Source: Pseudaminobacter soli (ex Li et al. 2025) (lineage in GTDB: Bacteria; Pseudomonadota; Alphaproteobacteria; Rhizobiales; Rhizobiaceae). Taken from it: DNA of 64,000 bases. The first letter of the stretch is position 1. Each line of letters opens with the position of its first letter. The position numbers were made by a program, and so were the translations under genes. The stretch spans positions 62,001 to 126,000 of the forward strand of contig NZ_PXYL01000011.1 in NCBI RefSeq assembly GCF_003012705.1, in the 5' to 3' direction. The notes under the pieces are model-generated. The model had not been told where the DNA came from and did not search any database. It saw only the letters and a program-made list of their open reading frames with translations. Positions 8,169-19,296 of this stretch are shown here, in pieces.

Positions 8169-8378
8169 TCAGATCGACTTCTCCTTTTTCGGGAATGCAC
8201 ATGTCCAACGCACCACCGTGAATATGGGGTGCTCTCCCACCCATTTCGCGATCTCGGGTTCAGCCAGGAACATGCATTGGTTCAGGGTGCCGAGGCTTTC
8301 GAAATAGAGATGCTCGTCCCGACAATGGGTGGGGTTGGCGGTCAGGCAGACCGTCAGGATCAGATCGACCAAGTTCAT
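8169..8378 (-). CDS. 69-aa four-cysteine protein, first gene of the relay operon
   Basis: This is a small protein of 69 aa with an N-terminal hydrophobic stretch (residues 1-14) and four Cys at about 11, 19, 35 and 60. The start is ATG 8378; the ribosome site is weak (GGTG). It ends 40 bp before the binding-protein gene on the same strand, which supports co-transcription. The sequence is in no family I recognise. The conserved-looking Cys and the short hydrophobic N-terminus suggest an exported or membrane-anchored protein with two disulfides or a metal site. Confidence 0.65.
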   Translation of the reverse strand: MNLVDLILTVCLTANPTHCRDEHLYFESLGTLNQCMFLAEPEIAKWVGEHPIFTVVRWTCAFPKKEKSI

Positions 8379-8763
8379 ATCAGCACCATTTGCCGCTATC
8401 CGGCTTCAACAAAACCGAAGCCGGTTCGGCTGTCCCGTGCCGGCGCCCGATCAAGCGATTGATATGTTTCCCCAAGGTGCCGTTGGGGAAATGCTGAAGG
8501 CAGGCTACGCGCTCACTGAAATCGCGTCAACAAGGCCCGGGGAGCGGGCCGCGAGGCATTGGCAGCCCGCCTGGGCGGTTCACCGACCGCACCTTGGTAC
8601 GATTGACTTCCGCCACGCCGGGTCTAGCTTTCGGAGCGCGGCGCCGTCTCCGAAAGGAGGCGTCGAACGTCCGCTCTACCCGCTCGACAATTGCGTGCCG
8701 GCGGGTAAAGAAACGGCATTCGAATTCGTCCAGGGCACCCCTGACGGTCACAAAGGAAACGCC
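8379..8763. other. Divergent intergenic region before cytochrome c gene
   Basis: This 385-bp region lies between the leftward relay operon and the rightward cytochrome gene and should hold both promoters. The cytochrome frame stays open upstream to about 8329, but the predicted residues there have low complexity and no signal peptide, so I treat it as noncoding. No clear operator dyad was seen. Confidence 0.5.
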
Positions 8764-9147
8764 ATGCGCTCTATCGCTTTTTTGCTAGCCATTTCCGCCA
8801 CCAGTTTGCTGGTCTCCCACGCCCAAGCCCAGGATGCCGCCGCCGGCGAGAAGGTCTTCACCAAGTGCAAGGCCTGCCACGTTGCCGACCAGGATCAGAA
8901 CAGGGTCGGCCCCTCGCTTATGAACGTCATCGGCCGCACCGCGGGAACCCATCCGAACTACCAGTATTCGGCAGCCATGAAAGAGGCGGGTCAGAAGGGG
9001 CTTGTTTGGAGCAACGAGACCCTGTCGCAATATCTGAAGGATCCCAAGGCGATGGTGAAAGGCACGAAGATGGCCTTTGCCGGCCTGAAGGATGACAAGG
9101 ATATCGCCGACGTCATCGCCTATCTGGATCAGTTCTCCAAAAAATAA
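8764..9147 (+). CDS. Class I cytochrome c (c2/c550-type)
   Basis: This is a soluble periplasmic monohaem cytochrome of 127 aa. The start ATG 8764 follows AAAGGAAAC. A signal peptide covers residues 1-22 (ending AQA). The haem motif CKACH is at 35-39 and the distal Met ligand is Met103 in GTKMAFAG, the classic cytochrome c2 arrangement. It probably carries electrons from XoxG to a terminal oxidase, a role fulfilled in other methylotrophs by cytochrome cH. A hairpin at 9175-9195 ends the unit, which faces the cbb operon. Confidence 0.93.
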   Translation: MRSIAFLLAISATSLLVSHAQAQDAAAGEKVFTKCKACHVADQDQNRVGPSLMNVIGRTAGTHPNYQYSAAMKEAGQKGLVWSNETLSQYLKDPKAMVKGTKMAFAGLKDDKDIADVIAYLDQFSKK

Positions 9148-9171
9148 GCAGAAACAATAATTTGCGATGAC

Positions 9172-9206
9172 GGGCTCCCGGATTGATTCCGGGAGTTCGA
9201 GCCTTT
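9172..9206. terminator. Terminator hairpin between cytochrome c and cbb operon
   Basis: A perfect 7-bp stem CTCCCGG/CCGGGAG (9175-9181 with 9189-9195, 7-nt loop) is followed a few bases later by a CCTTTT run on the plus strand. It sits 27 bp after the cytochrome stop and 21 bp before the end of the opposing gph gene, so it can serve both convergent units. Confidence 0.6.
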
Positions 9207-9216
9207 TGCGAAGGCG

Positions 9217-9918
9217 TTACGCCGCCCGGCGCAATGCCTGAAGAGCGGCCGGCAGGTCCAACAAGCTGTCGCAGACGAGGTCTGCACCCAACTCCTCCAC
9301 CGGCACCTGCGTGTAACCGCCGCGGATCAGCACTGCGGGCAGGCCGGCGGCGCGCGCCGAGCCGACGTCGGCCTTGCTGTCGCCCACCATGATGGCATCG
9401 GCGGGATCGACTCTCAGCTTTTCGAGAGCCAGGAGCAGCAGATCCGGCGCCGGCTTCTTGTGGGTCACCGCATCGCCGCCGACGATCGCCCCGAGCATGT
9501 CGACAAGGCCGAAATGCAGCAGCACCTCGCGTGCGGCCCGCTGCGGCTTGTTGGTCGCGACCGCCATGGCAACGCCCATCAAATGGAACTGCGCCAGCGC
9601 TTCGCGAGCGCCGGGCATCAGCCGGCTGCGGTCGGTGAGATGGCGCAGATAGATCGGGGTCATCTCCTGAACGACGTCCTCAAGCTCCTTGCCCACCAAA
9701 GGTGTGCCTGATGCGGCAAAGGCGCGCTCGACCAGTTTCGGCATGCCGTCGCCGACCATGGTGGTGACTTTTTCGACGCTGAAGGGAGGCAGATGGTGCG
9801 TTGCCAGAAGTTCGTTGACGGCGGCGGTGATGTCCGGCGCGGAATCGATCAGGGTGCCGTCGAGGTCGAACAGGATGGCCTTCGGGAAGAACAGGGGATT
9901 TGCGCCGTCCAGTTTCAT
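9217..9918 (-). CDS. gph: Phosphoglycolate phosphatase (HAD family)
   Basis: This hydrolyses 2-phosphoglycolate made by Rubisco oxygenase activity, preventing inhibition of the Calvin cycle. It has 233 aa. HAD motif I is LFDLDGTLID with nucleophile Asp18 and acid Asp20; motif II is seen as AVATNKP, and motif III/IV as KKPAPDLL and MVGDSKADV. The start is ATG 9918, overlapping the upstream stop codon by 4 bp, with GAAGGATG as ribosome site. It is the last gene of the cbb operon (cbbZ position), which supports the phosphoglycolate role over other HAD activities. Confidence 0.92.
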   Translation of the reverse strand: MKLDGANPLFFPKAILFDLDGTLIDSAPDITAAVNELLATHHLPPFSVEKVTTMVGDGMPKLVERAFAASGTPLVGKELEDVVQEMTPIYLRHLTDRSRLMPGAREALAQFHLMGVAMAVATNKPQRAAREVLLHFGLVDMLGAIVGGDAVTHKKPAPDLLLLALEKLRVDPADAIMVGDSKADVGSARAAGLPAVLIRGGYTQVPVEELGADLVCDSLLDLPAALQALRRAA

Positions 9919-10472
9919 GCAGCATCCTTCCATTTGATCGAGCAGCCGATTGAAGCGATCTGGTCGCGCGGACCCTCGCCGGTGCGGGCAACCTGCTTCA
10001 TCGCCTCGAAGAGGTCGCGGCGCAGGTCCGGCGAGCCCGTCTCCTTGCGAGAGGCATCCAGGCGTCCGCGATATTGCAGCTTCATGTCCTTGTCGAGACC
10101 GAAGAAGTCGGGCGTGCAGGCCGCGCCATAGGCGCGTGCGACGGACTGATCTTCGTCATAGAGATAGGGAAAGCCGAAGCGGTGGGCGGCGGCGAACAGC
10201 TTCATGTTCTCGAAGGAATCTTCGGGATAGGCCGCTGCGTCGTTGGAATTGATGGCCACGAAGCCGATGCCTTCGGCCTTCAGGTCCTCGGCGTCGCGCA
10301 CGATGCGCGAGATGACCGCCCTCACGTATGGGCAGTGGTTGCAGATGAAGGCGACGACCAGGCCGTTAGGACCGGCCTGACCGAAAATGGAATGCTGCTT
10401 GCCATCCACGCCCGGAAGGGTGGCGTCGACGGCCGGCCAGCCGAAATCGCAAACGGGTGGAATGGCTGCCAT
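9915..10472 (-). CDS. Thioredoxin-like / AhpC-TSA-type protein with CNHC motif
   Basis: This is a cytoplasmic thioredoxin-fold protein of 185 aa with no signal peptide. The redox motif is CNHC at residues 44-47, in FICNHCPYV. Such proteins are often annotated as thioredoxin-family peroxiredoxin-like proteins of unknown substrate. The start ATG 10472 follows AAGGGGAAA. It lies between rpe (23-bp gap) and gph (4-bp overlap) in the cbb operon. The position suggests redox protection or thiol control of Calvin cycle enzymes, which is inference. Confidence 0.85.
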   Translation of the reverse strand: MAAIPPVCDFGWPAVDATLPGVDGKQHSIFGQAGPNGLVVAFICNHCPYVRAVISRIVRDAEDLKAEGIGFVAINSNDAAAYPEDSFENMKLFAAAHRFGFPYLYDEDQSVARAYGAACTPDFFGLDKDMKLQYRGRLDASRKETGSPDLRRDLFEAMKQVARTGEGPRDQIASIGCSIKWKDAA

Positions 10473-10495
10473 GGCGTTTCCCCTTTTGGGCGGCT

Positions 10496-11182
10496 TCAGG
10501 CCGCCTTGCGCATTGCACCGTCGCCCGCAGCCCTGATCGCGGCGATATTCTTGGCGTAGGCGTCCGCGCAACCGCCCTTGAACACGGCCGAGCCGGCCAC
10601 CAGCACATTGGCGCCGGCGGCCGTGACTAGCGGCGCGGTTTCGGGTGTCACACCACCGTCGATTTCGATGTCGATCGGCCGGTTGCCGATCATGGCTTTC
10701 ACCCGCTTCACCTTCTCCACCACCGCCGGGATGAAGGCCTGGCCGCCGAAGCCGGGGTTGACCGTCATCAACAGTACCAGGTCGAGCCGGTCGAGCACAT
10801 ATTCGATGGCGCTTTCCGGCGTCGACGGGTTGAGCGCGACGCCGGCCTTCTTGCCGAGGTTCCTGATCGCCTGCAGCGAGCGGTCGAGATGCGGGCCGGC
10901 CTCGGCATGGACGGTGATGATGTCGCAGCCGGCATCGGCGAAGGCAGCCAGATAGGGATCGGCGGGCGCGATCATCAGGTGGCAGTCGAACACCTTGTCG
11001 GTGCGATTGCGGATCGCCTTGATGACCTGGGGGCCGAAGGTGATGTTAGGGACGAAATGCCCGTCCATGACGTCGAGATGGATCCAGTCGGCGCCGGCGG
11101 CTGCCACTGCCTCGACCTCGTCGCCAAGGCGGGAGAAATCGGCCGACAGGACTGAAGGAGAGATCAGCGTTTTTGCGCTCAT
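10496..11182 (-). CDS. rpe: Ribulose-phosphate 3-epimerase
   Basis: This interconverts ribulose 5-phosphate and xylulose 5-phosphate in the regeneration phase of the Calvin cycle. It is a 228-aa TIM barrel. Family signatures are visible: the N-terminal [21 protein letters not shown] with metal-binding His and Asp, VNPGFGGQ, and EIDGGV near the C-terminal phosphate site. The length is standard. The start ATG at 11182 overlaps the cbbX stop by 4 bp. It occupies the cbbE position of the operon. Confidence 0.96.
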   Translation of the reverse strand: MSAKTLISPSVLSADFSRLGDEVEAVAAAGADWIHLDVMDGHFVPNITFGPQVIKAIRNRTDKVFDCHLMIAPADPYLAAFADAGCDIITVHAEAGPHLDRSLQAIRNLGKKAGVALNPSTPESAIEYVLDRLDLVLLMTVNPGFGGQAFIPAVVEKVKRVKAMIGNRPIDIEIDGGVTPETAPLVTAAGANVLVAGSAVFKGGCADAYAKNIAAIRAAGDGAMRKAA

Positions 11183-12114
11183 GGGTGGGCAGCCTCGCTC
11201 CTGGTCTTGATGCCGAACACCCGGCTTGCGGTGATGTCCTCAGCCGAGATAGTCGACAGGGCGGTCGCGTCAAGCGGCCCTTTGGAGGTTTCGAACAGGC
11301 GGTTGGCCTGCCTCAGCCGCGCCCGGTCGAGCGCGTTGCGGATCGAGCGCGCATTGGCAAAATGCGGCTGCTCGCGGCGTCGCGCAATGTATTGCGTGAG
11401 CGCCGCCGTGGCCGGCTGGTCGAGGTGGTAGTTCTGGTGGTCGAGCATCTTCCTTGCGATCTCGAGAAGCTCCTCGTCCGTATAGTCGGGGAAATCGATG
11501 TGGTGCGCAATGCGCGAACGGAAGCCGGGGTTGCTTTCGAAAAAGCGCTCCATGCGCTGCGAATAGCCTGCGAGGATGACGACAAGGTCATCGCGCTGGT
11601 TTTCCATCACCTGAAGCAGAATCTCGATCGCCTCCTGGCCGTAGTCGCGCTCATTTTCCGGGCGATAGAGGTAGTAGGCCTCGTCGATGAACAGCACGCC
11701 GCCCATCGCCTTCTTCAGGATCTCCTTGGTCTTCGGCGCAGTGTGGCCGATGTACTGCCCCACGAGATCGTCGCGGGTGACCGAGACGAGGTGGCCCTTG
11801 CGGATATAGCCGAGGCGGTGGAGCAGGTCGGCCATGCGCAGCGCCACCGTCGTCTTGCCGGTGCCGGGATTGCCGGTGAAGCTCATATGCAGCGTCGGCG
11901 TCTCATGGGCTAGGCCCATGCGCTTGCGCGCCCGCTCCACCAGCAGCAGCGCGGCGGTTTCGCGGATGCGCTTCTTGACGGGGGCGAGGCCGATCAGGTC
12001 GCGGTCGAGCTCGGCAAGCACGTCCTTGACGCCCGAGCTTTCGAACTCCTCGCGCAGGTCGATCGCCGAGGGGATTTCCGGGGCAGAGGTTTCGGGTTCG
12101 GCGGTTGCGGACAT
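11179..12114 (-). CDS. cbbX: Rubisco activase CbbX (AAA+)
   Basis: This is a red-type Rubisco activase of 311 aa that pulls on the C-terminus of CbbL to release inhibitory sugar phosphates. Walker A GNPGTGKT is at 81-88, and Walker B is [10 protein letters not shown]; the pore-loop region YIGHTAPKT is typical of CbbX. The start is ATG 12114. An 87-bp gap with a strong hairpin separates it from cbbS, likely lowering its expression relative to Rubisco. Its presence matches the form IC large subunit. Confidence 0.97.
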   Translation of the reverse strand: MSATAEPETSAPEIPSAIDLREEFESSGVKDVLAELDRDLIGLAPVKKRIRETAALLLVERARKRMGLAHETPTLHMSFTGNPGTGKTTVALRMADLLHRLGYIRKGHLVSVTRDDLVGQYIGHTAPKTKEILKKAMGGVLFIDEAYYLYRPENERDYGQEAIEILLQVMENQRDDLVVILAGYSQRMERFFESNPGFRSRIAHHIDFPDYTDEELLEIARKMLDHQNYHLDQPATAALTQYIARRREQPHFANARSIRNALDRARLRQANRLFETSKGPLDATALSTISAEDITASRVFGIKTRSEAAHP

Positions 12115-12147
12115 TAGATTTCTCGGTCTGTAGGGAGCAACGGTGCT

Positions 12148-12185
12148 GCTTTGTCCCCTCTCCCGGTTGGGAGTGGGGACGAAGC
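12148..12185. repeat. Long hairpin between cbbS and cbbX, REP-like
   Basis: A near-perfect 17-bp stem (12148-12164 with 12169-12185) has one internal T/T mismatch, one wobble and a GGTT loop. It fills most of the 87-bp cbbS-cbbX gap. No U-tract follows on the transcribed strand, so it looks like an mRNA-stabilising or processing hairpin. The composition (CCCCTCTCCC arm) also resembles short palindromic repeats scattered in rhizobial genomes, so it may be a REP-type element. Confidence 0.65.
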
Positions 12186-12201
12186 AAACCGGGTGGGGGG
12201 A

Positions 12202-12621
12202 TCAGCCGTATCTGCTGCCGGCCGGGCGATCCGCCGCGTAGGGCTTCGTTGTGTAGCGGATCCTGCGGCCGGCCGTTTCCTGCCGTTCGAGGCGGAAGCC
12301 GGGCTCGTCGGCCGGGCGGTTGACGATGAAGGACAGCTTTACCGACTCCCAGCCATGGCTGGCGTCGAAGGCGACGACGCGGATGTAGCGGTCGCCATAG
12401 ACCTTGCGGCAATCCTTCAGCTCCATGATCAGGGCGGCAGCATCCGGATTGTCGAACATCGGATGGCCCCACATGTCCCAATAGGTGTTGCGGGGGTGCG
12501 GGTCGTCGGTGAATTCGAGGCTGACCGCCCAGCCATTGTCGATGCAGTACTGCACCTGCGCGTGGATCTGGTCGTCGGTGAGGTCGGGCAGGAACGAAAA
12601 GGCTCCCTGGGTGATGCGCAT
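12202..12621 (-). CDS. cbbS: Ribulose bisphosphate carboxylase small subunit, form IC
   Basis: This is the 139-aa small subunit of hexadecameric red-type Rubisco. It starts MRITQGAFSFLPDLTD, typical of form IC/ID, and has the extended C-terminal segment (after VNRPADEPGF) that forms the beta-hairpin in the central solvent channel of red-type enzymes. The start ATG 12621 is 12 bp after the cbbL stop with a good ribosome site, so large and small subunits are co-translated. Confidence 0.97.
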   Translation of the reverse strand: MRITQGAFSFLPDLTDDQIHAQVQYCIDNGWAVSLEFTDDPHPRNTYWDMWGHPMFDNPDAAALIMELKDCRKVYGDRYIRVVAFDASHGWESVKLSFIVNRPADEPGFRLERQETAGRRIRYTTKPYAADRPAGSRYG

Positions 12622-12633
12622 GCTCTGGTCTCC

Positions 12634-15211
<2,578 letters not shown>

Positions 15212-15223
15212 CCCTGGCTCCTT

Positions 15224-17230
15224 TCAGTCGATGAGTTCGAGGGCCGCAGCTGCGACCGCCTCGGGCGTGATGTTGAAGTGGCGGTAGAGGTCGGCGGCCG
15301 GGGCGCTGGCGCCGAAGCCGGTCATGCCCACGAAGGCGCCGTTCTCGCCGATCCAGCGGTCCCAGCCGTGGCGGGCGGCGGCTTCGACGGCCACGCGCGG
15401 GGCGTCGCCGAGGATAGACCTGCGGTAGGCCGCGTCCTGAGCCTCGAACAGTTCCCAGCAGGGCATGGAGACCACTGCTGCCTCGACGCCGTGATCGGCC
15501 TTCAGCTTTTCGGCGGCGGCGACTGCGATCTCCACCTCCGATCCGGTGGCGATCAGCGTCACTGCGCGCGGGCCTTCCGTGTCGCGGAGGATGTAGGCGC
15601 CGCGCGCCGACAGGTTTTCGGGCGTGTACGACTGGCGCAGCATCGGCAGGTTCTGGCGAGACAGCACCAGTACGCTCGGCCGGTCCGTCGTCTTCAGTGC
15701 CAGTTCCCAGCACTCGGCCGTCTCGATGATGTCGGCGGGACGCAGCACGTTCAGATGCGGTGTGGCGCGCAGCATGGCCAGGTGCTCGATCGGCTGGTGG
15801 GTCGGGCCGTCTTCGCCGAGGCCGATGGAGTCGTGCGTCATGACATAGATGACGCGCTGGCCCATCACCGCCGACAGACGGATGGCACCGCGCGCATAGT
15901 CGGTGAAGCACAGGAATGTGCCGCCATAGGGCACGAAGCCGCCATGGAGCGCGATGCCATTCATGACCGCCGCCATGCCGTGCTCGCGGACGCCGAAGTG
16001 CACATAGTCGCCCGAATAGTCGCCGGCGACGAGGCGGTTCATGCCCTTGGTGATGGTCAGGTTCGAATGGGTGAGATCGGCCGAGCCGCCGACCATGAGG
16101 TCGGTTGCGCCGTTGATGGCCTCGAGCGCCAGCTCGGAAGCCTTGCGGGTCGCGACCTTGGTGGCCTTCTCGACATGCTCCTTACGTAGCGCGTCCAGCG
16201 CGTCGAACACAGCGGCGGGTATTTCGCTGGCGATCGCGGTCTCGAAGGCTTCGCGGCGGGGCGAGGCCGCAAGACGCGCCTCCCATTCGCGGCGCGCGGC
16301 TGCGCCGCGCTTGGCCGTCGCGCGCCATGCCGCCAGAATCTCGTCGGGCACAACGAAGGGCGGCCAGGGCCAGCCGATGTTTTCGCGCGTGGCTGCGACT
16401 TCGGCTTCGCCAAGCGCCGCGCCATGGGTCTTTTCGGAGCCCTGAAGGTGCGGCGCGCCCTTGCCGATAATGGTGCGGCAGGCGATCAGCGAGGGGCGGT
16501 CGGAGCCGCGCGCGTGCTCGATTGCTGCGGCAACGGCCCCCATGTCATGGCCGTCGACTTCCTGCACGTCCCAGCCTGCAGCCCTGAAACGGGCCGGCTG
16601 GTTCGTCGAGGTGGCTAAGGAGGTCGGGCCGTCGATGGAGATCGAGTTGTTGTCCCAGAACACGATCAGGCGGTCGAGCTTCAGGTGACCGGCAAGGTCG
16701 ATGATCTCGTGGCTTATGCCTTCCATCAGGCAGCCGTCGCCGGCAATCACATAGGTGTAGTGGTCGACGAGGTCCTTGCCGAAGCGGGCAGCCAGCATGT
16801 GCTCGGCCAGCGCCATGCCGACGGCATTCGCGATACCCTGGCCGAGCGGGCCGGTGGTGGTCTCAATGCCGGGGGCATGGCCATACTCAGGATGACCAGC
16901 GGTGCGGCTGCCGAGTTGGCGGAAATTCTTCAGCTGGTCGATCGTCATGTCGGGATAGCCCGTCAGGTAGAGCAGCGAATAGAGCAGCATGGAGCCGTGC
17001 CCGGCCGAGAGCACGAAGCGGTCACGGTCCGGCCAGTGGGGGGCCGACGGATCGAAATTGACGAAGCGGCCGAACAGAACGGTCGCGACATCGGCCATGC
17101 CCATCGGCATGCCGGGGTGGCCGGAATTGGCCTTCTGCACGGCGTCCATGGCAAGTGCCCGTATGGCGTTGGCCATTTCCTGTTCGGTGACGGTTGCGGT
17201 GCCCGACTTCAAGGCGGTCTGGCTGTTCAT
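15224..17230 (-). CDS. tkt: Transketolase
   Basis: This is a thiamine-diphosphate enzyme of 668 aa that transfers two-carbon units in the Calvin cycle. Visible features are the N-terminal [15 protein letters not shown], the ThDP/metal motif from [12 protein letters not shown] to DNNSISIDG, the catalytic Glu in [10 protein letters not shown], and the C-terminal domain with IATGSEV. The length is normal. The start is ATG 17230, 10 bp after the prkB stop. It is the cbbT position of the operon. Confidence 0.97.
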   Translation of the reverse strand: MNSQTALKSGTATVTEQEMANAIRALAMDAVQKANSGHPGMPMGMADVATVLFGRFVNFDPSAPHWPDRDRFVLSAGHGSMLLYSLLYLTGYPDMTIDQLKNFRQLGSRTAGHPEYGHAPGIETTTGPLGQGIANAVGMALAEHMLAARFGKDLVDHYTYVIAGDGCLMEGISHEIIDLAGHLKLDRLIVFWDNNSISIDGPTSLATSTNQPARFRAAGWDVQEVDGHDMGAVAAAIEHARGSDRPSLIACRTIIGKGAPHLQGSEKTHGAALGEAEVAATRENIGWPWPPFVVPDEILAAWRATAKRGAAARREWEARLAASPRREAFETAIASEIPAAVFDALDALRKEHVEKATKVATRKASELALEAINGATDLMVGGSADLTHSNLTITKGMNRLVAGDYSGDYVHFGVREHGMAAVMNGIALHGGFVPYGGTFLCFTDYARGAIRLSAVMGQRVIYVMTHDSIGLGEDGPTHQPIEHLAMLRATPHLNVLRPADIIETAECWELALKTTDRPSVLVLSRQNLPMLRQSYTPENLSARGAYILRDTEGPRAVTLIATGSEVEIAVAAAEKLKADHGVEAAVVSMPCWELFEAQDAAYRRSILGDAPRVAVEAAARHGWDRWIGENGAFVGMTGFGASAPAADLYRHFNITPEAVAAAALELID

Positions 17231-17240
17231 GGCGTTCTCC

Positions 17241-18113
17241 TCACGACACGCGCTTCTTTCGCTCTATGAGTTGCAAAATGAGCGGGGTCAGGATGAGTTG
17301 CATGGCGAGGTCGAGCTTGTTGCCCGGCACCACGATGGAATTCGCCCGCGACATGAAGCTGTTCTGGATCATCGACAGCAGATAGGGGAAGTCGATGCCG
17401 CGCGGCCGCGCAAAGCGGATGACCAGCATCGACTCGTCCGGCGTCGGTATCCAGCGGGCGATGAAGGGGTTCGACGTGTCGACGATCGGCACGCGCTGGA
17501 AGTTGATGTCGGTCTGCGTGAACTGTGGGGTGATGTAGCGCACATAATCCGGCATGCGGCGCAGGATCACGTCCATGACCGCTTCCGTGGAATAGCCGCG
17601 CGTGGACCGGTCGCGATGGATTTTCTGGATCCATTCGAGGTTGATGACCGGAACGACGCCGATCTTGAGGTCGGCGTAGCGGGCGACATTCACCTGTTCG
17701 GTGGCGACGCAGCCATGCAGGCCTTCGTAGAACAGAAGGTCGCTGGGCGGAAACTCGCGCCAATCGGTGAAGGTGCCCGGCTCCTGGCCGTAAAGCTTGG
17801 CCTCCTCGTCGTCGTGAACGTAGGTGCGGGTGCGGCCGGAGCCCCGGCGGCCATATTCCTCGAAGACGGATTCGAGGATCTCGAGTTCGTTGGCCTCGAT
17901 GTTGAAATGGGTGAAGTTGGGATTGCCCTTCCTCTCCTCCTCGGCGACCTTCTGCTTCATCGCCGCGCGATCGAAGCGGTGGAAAGCGTCGCCTTCGATA
18001 AAGGCCGCCTCAATCCTTTCGCGCCGAAAAATCTGCTCGAAAACCCGCTTCACGGAAGTGGTTCCTGCGCCTGACGAACCGGTGATCGAGATGATCGGGT
18101 GCTTTGCCGACAT
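17241..18113 (-). CDS. prkB: Phosphoribulokinase
   Basis: This phosphorylates ribulose 5-phosphate to the Rubisco substrate, the committed step of the Calvin cycle. It has 290 aa, the size of the bacterial class I enzyme. Walker [10 protein letters not shown] is at residues 12-20; [10 protein letters not shown] and YEGLHGC carry the catalytic Asp and the Walker B Glu region. The start is ATG 18113, 17 bp after the fbp stop. Class I enzymes are usually activated allosterically by NADH, linking it to methanol-derived reductant. Confidence 0.97.
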   Translation of the reverse strand: MSAKHPIISITGSSGAGTTSVKRVFEQIFRRERIEAAFIEGDAFHRFDRAAMKQKVAEEERKGNPNFTHFNIEANELEILESVFEEYGRRGSGRTRTYVHDDEEAKLYGQEPGTFTDWREFPPSDLLFYEGLHGCVATEQVNVARYADLKIGVVPVINLEWIQKIHRDRSTRGYSTEAVMDVILRRMPDYVRYITPQFTQTDINFQRVPIVDTSNPFIARWIPTPDESMLVIRFARPRGIDFPYLLSMIQNSFMSRANSIVVPGNKLDLAMQLILTPLILQLIERKKRVS

Positions 18114-18130
18114 GATTTGCTATCTCCCGA

Positions 18131-19177
18131 TCACGCGCGGAACAGGCCGCGATTGCCGAACAGGGGCGATCTCTCGCCGATGCTGCTGGGATCGGTGTGA
18201 TAGCGAGCGATCCGCGCCACCTCGCGGGAAGAGCCGAACACCAACGGCACGCGCTGGTGCAGGCTTTGCGGCGGGATCTCCAGAATGCGGTCGATGGTGT
18301 CGGTTGCGGCACCGCCGGCCTGTTCGATGAGGTAAGCGATCGGGTTGGCTTCATAGACGAGGCGCAGCCGGCCGTTCGTGTAACCACGGCGCTGATCGCC
18401 GGGATAGAGGAACACGCCGCCGCGCATCAGGATGCGGTAGCAGTCGGCCACCAGCGAGGCGATCCAGCGCATGTTGAAGTCGCGTTCGCGCGGGCCCTCG
18501 CTGCCCTTCAGGCAATCGTCGACATAGAGCCGCACGGCTTCGTCCCAATGGCGATAGTTGGCGGCGTTGATCGCGAATTCATGTGCGCGGGCCGGCACGA
18601 TCCGGCTTTCATAGGCCTGCACGAAGGTGCCGAGCCTCGTGGACTGCACGAAGACATGGGTGCCGCTGCCGAGCGTCAGCACCAGGGCCAGTTGCGGCCC
18701 ATAGATGAAGAAGCCGGCGGCGAGCTGGTTCGTTCCTGCCTGCAAAAAAGGGGCGGCCGGATTTTGGTCCGGCGCGCCAGTTGCCGGGAGGAGCGAGAAA
18801 ATCGTTCCGATCGACACGTTGGTGTCGATATTGGAGGAGCCGTCGAGTGGATCGACGGCGATGGCGAGCTCGGCGTCCGTGTCGAGCAGCACGGGCAGCT
18901 CCAGCTCTTCGGAGGCGTAGAGGCCGACGGGCGCGCGCCGCATCGCGTCGAGCAGGATGTCGTCGGCGAAGATGTCGAGATCCTTCTGCACGTCGCCATC
19001 GGTGTTGGCGCCGCGCAGGCCGGCGAAGGCCTTGCCTAGCGCGCCCTGGTTGATAGTGCCGCGGATCTTGGTCGCGGCCTGCGCAAGTTCGTGGACCGTC
19101 GCGGCGATGGCGGCGCGGCGCGCATTGCCGCTGCCCACATATGAGTTCAGAACCGCATCGAGTGTCGCCGCCGTCAT
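18131..19177 (-). CDS. fbp: Fructose-1,6-bisphosphatase class I (CbbF)
   Basis: This removes the 1-phosphate of fructose bisphosphate and probably sedoheptulose bisphosphate in the cycle. It has 348 aa. The metal-binding signature DPLDGSSNID is at residues 109-118, and the substrate-loop region is seen as GGVFLYPGD. It is the first gene of the cbb operon. The ATG at 19177 is preceded by a 119-bp gap holding the CbbR-type operator shared with the divergent cbbR. Confidence 0.96.
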   Translation of the reverse strand: MTAATLDAVLNSYVGSGNARRAAIAATVHELAQAATKIRGTINQGALGKAFAGLRGANTDGDVQKDLDIFADDILLDAMRRAPVGLYASEELELPVLLDTDAELAIAVDPLDGSSNIDTNVSIGTIFSLLPATGAPDQNPAAPFLQAGTNQLAAGFFIYGPQLALVLTLGSGTHVFVQSTRLGTFVQAYESRIVPARAHEFAINAANYRHWDEAVRLYVDDCLKGSEGPRERDFNMRWIASLVADCYRILMRGGVFLYPGDQRRGYTNGRLRLVYEANPIAYLIEQAGGAATDTIDRILEIPPQSLHQRVPLVFGSSREVARIARYHTDPSSIGERSPLFGNRGLFRA

Positions 19178-19245
19178 CTTTGTCCTCCTCGGCCCGATCT
19201 TGCGACGACCGGGCTACGCAGCGATGAGGACAAAGCCGTATGGAT

Positions 19246-19280
19246 AAGTAAATTTTAATAACTTTACTTTCCCAGTAAAA
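19246..19280. promoter_or_regulatory. CbbR-type operator between fbp and cbbR
   Basis: An inverted repeat, AAGTAAA (19246-19252) and TTTACTT (19263-19269) with a 10-bp spacer, is followed by a third half-site AGTAAA at 19274-19279. The layout (a dyad with an A/T-rich TNA-type core plus an extra half-site, in a divergent LysR-operon gap) is what CbbR and other LysR regulators use. It lies 17-51 bp upstream of cbbR and about 70 bp upstream of fbp. Confidence 0.65.
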
Positions 19281-19296
19281 ATAATTTAGCTATTCC

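Noticed and set aside
8329-8763. N-terminal extension of the cytochrome c gene
   Set aside because: The frame is open but the signal peptide and ribosome site place the start at 8764.
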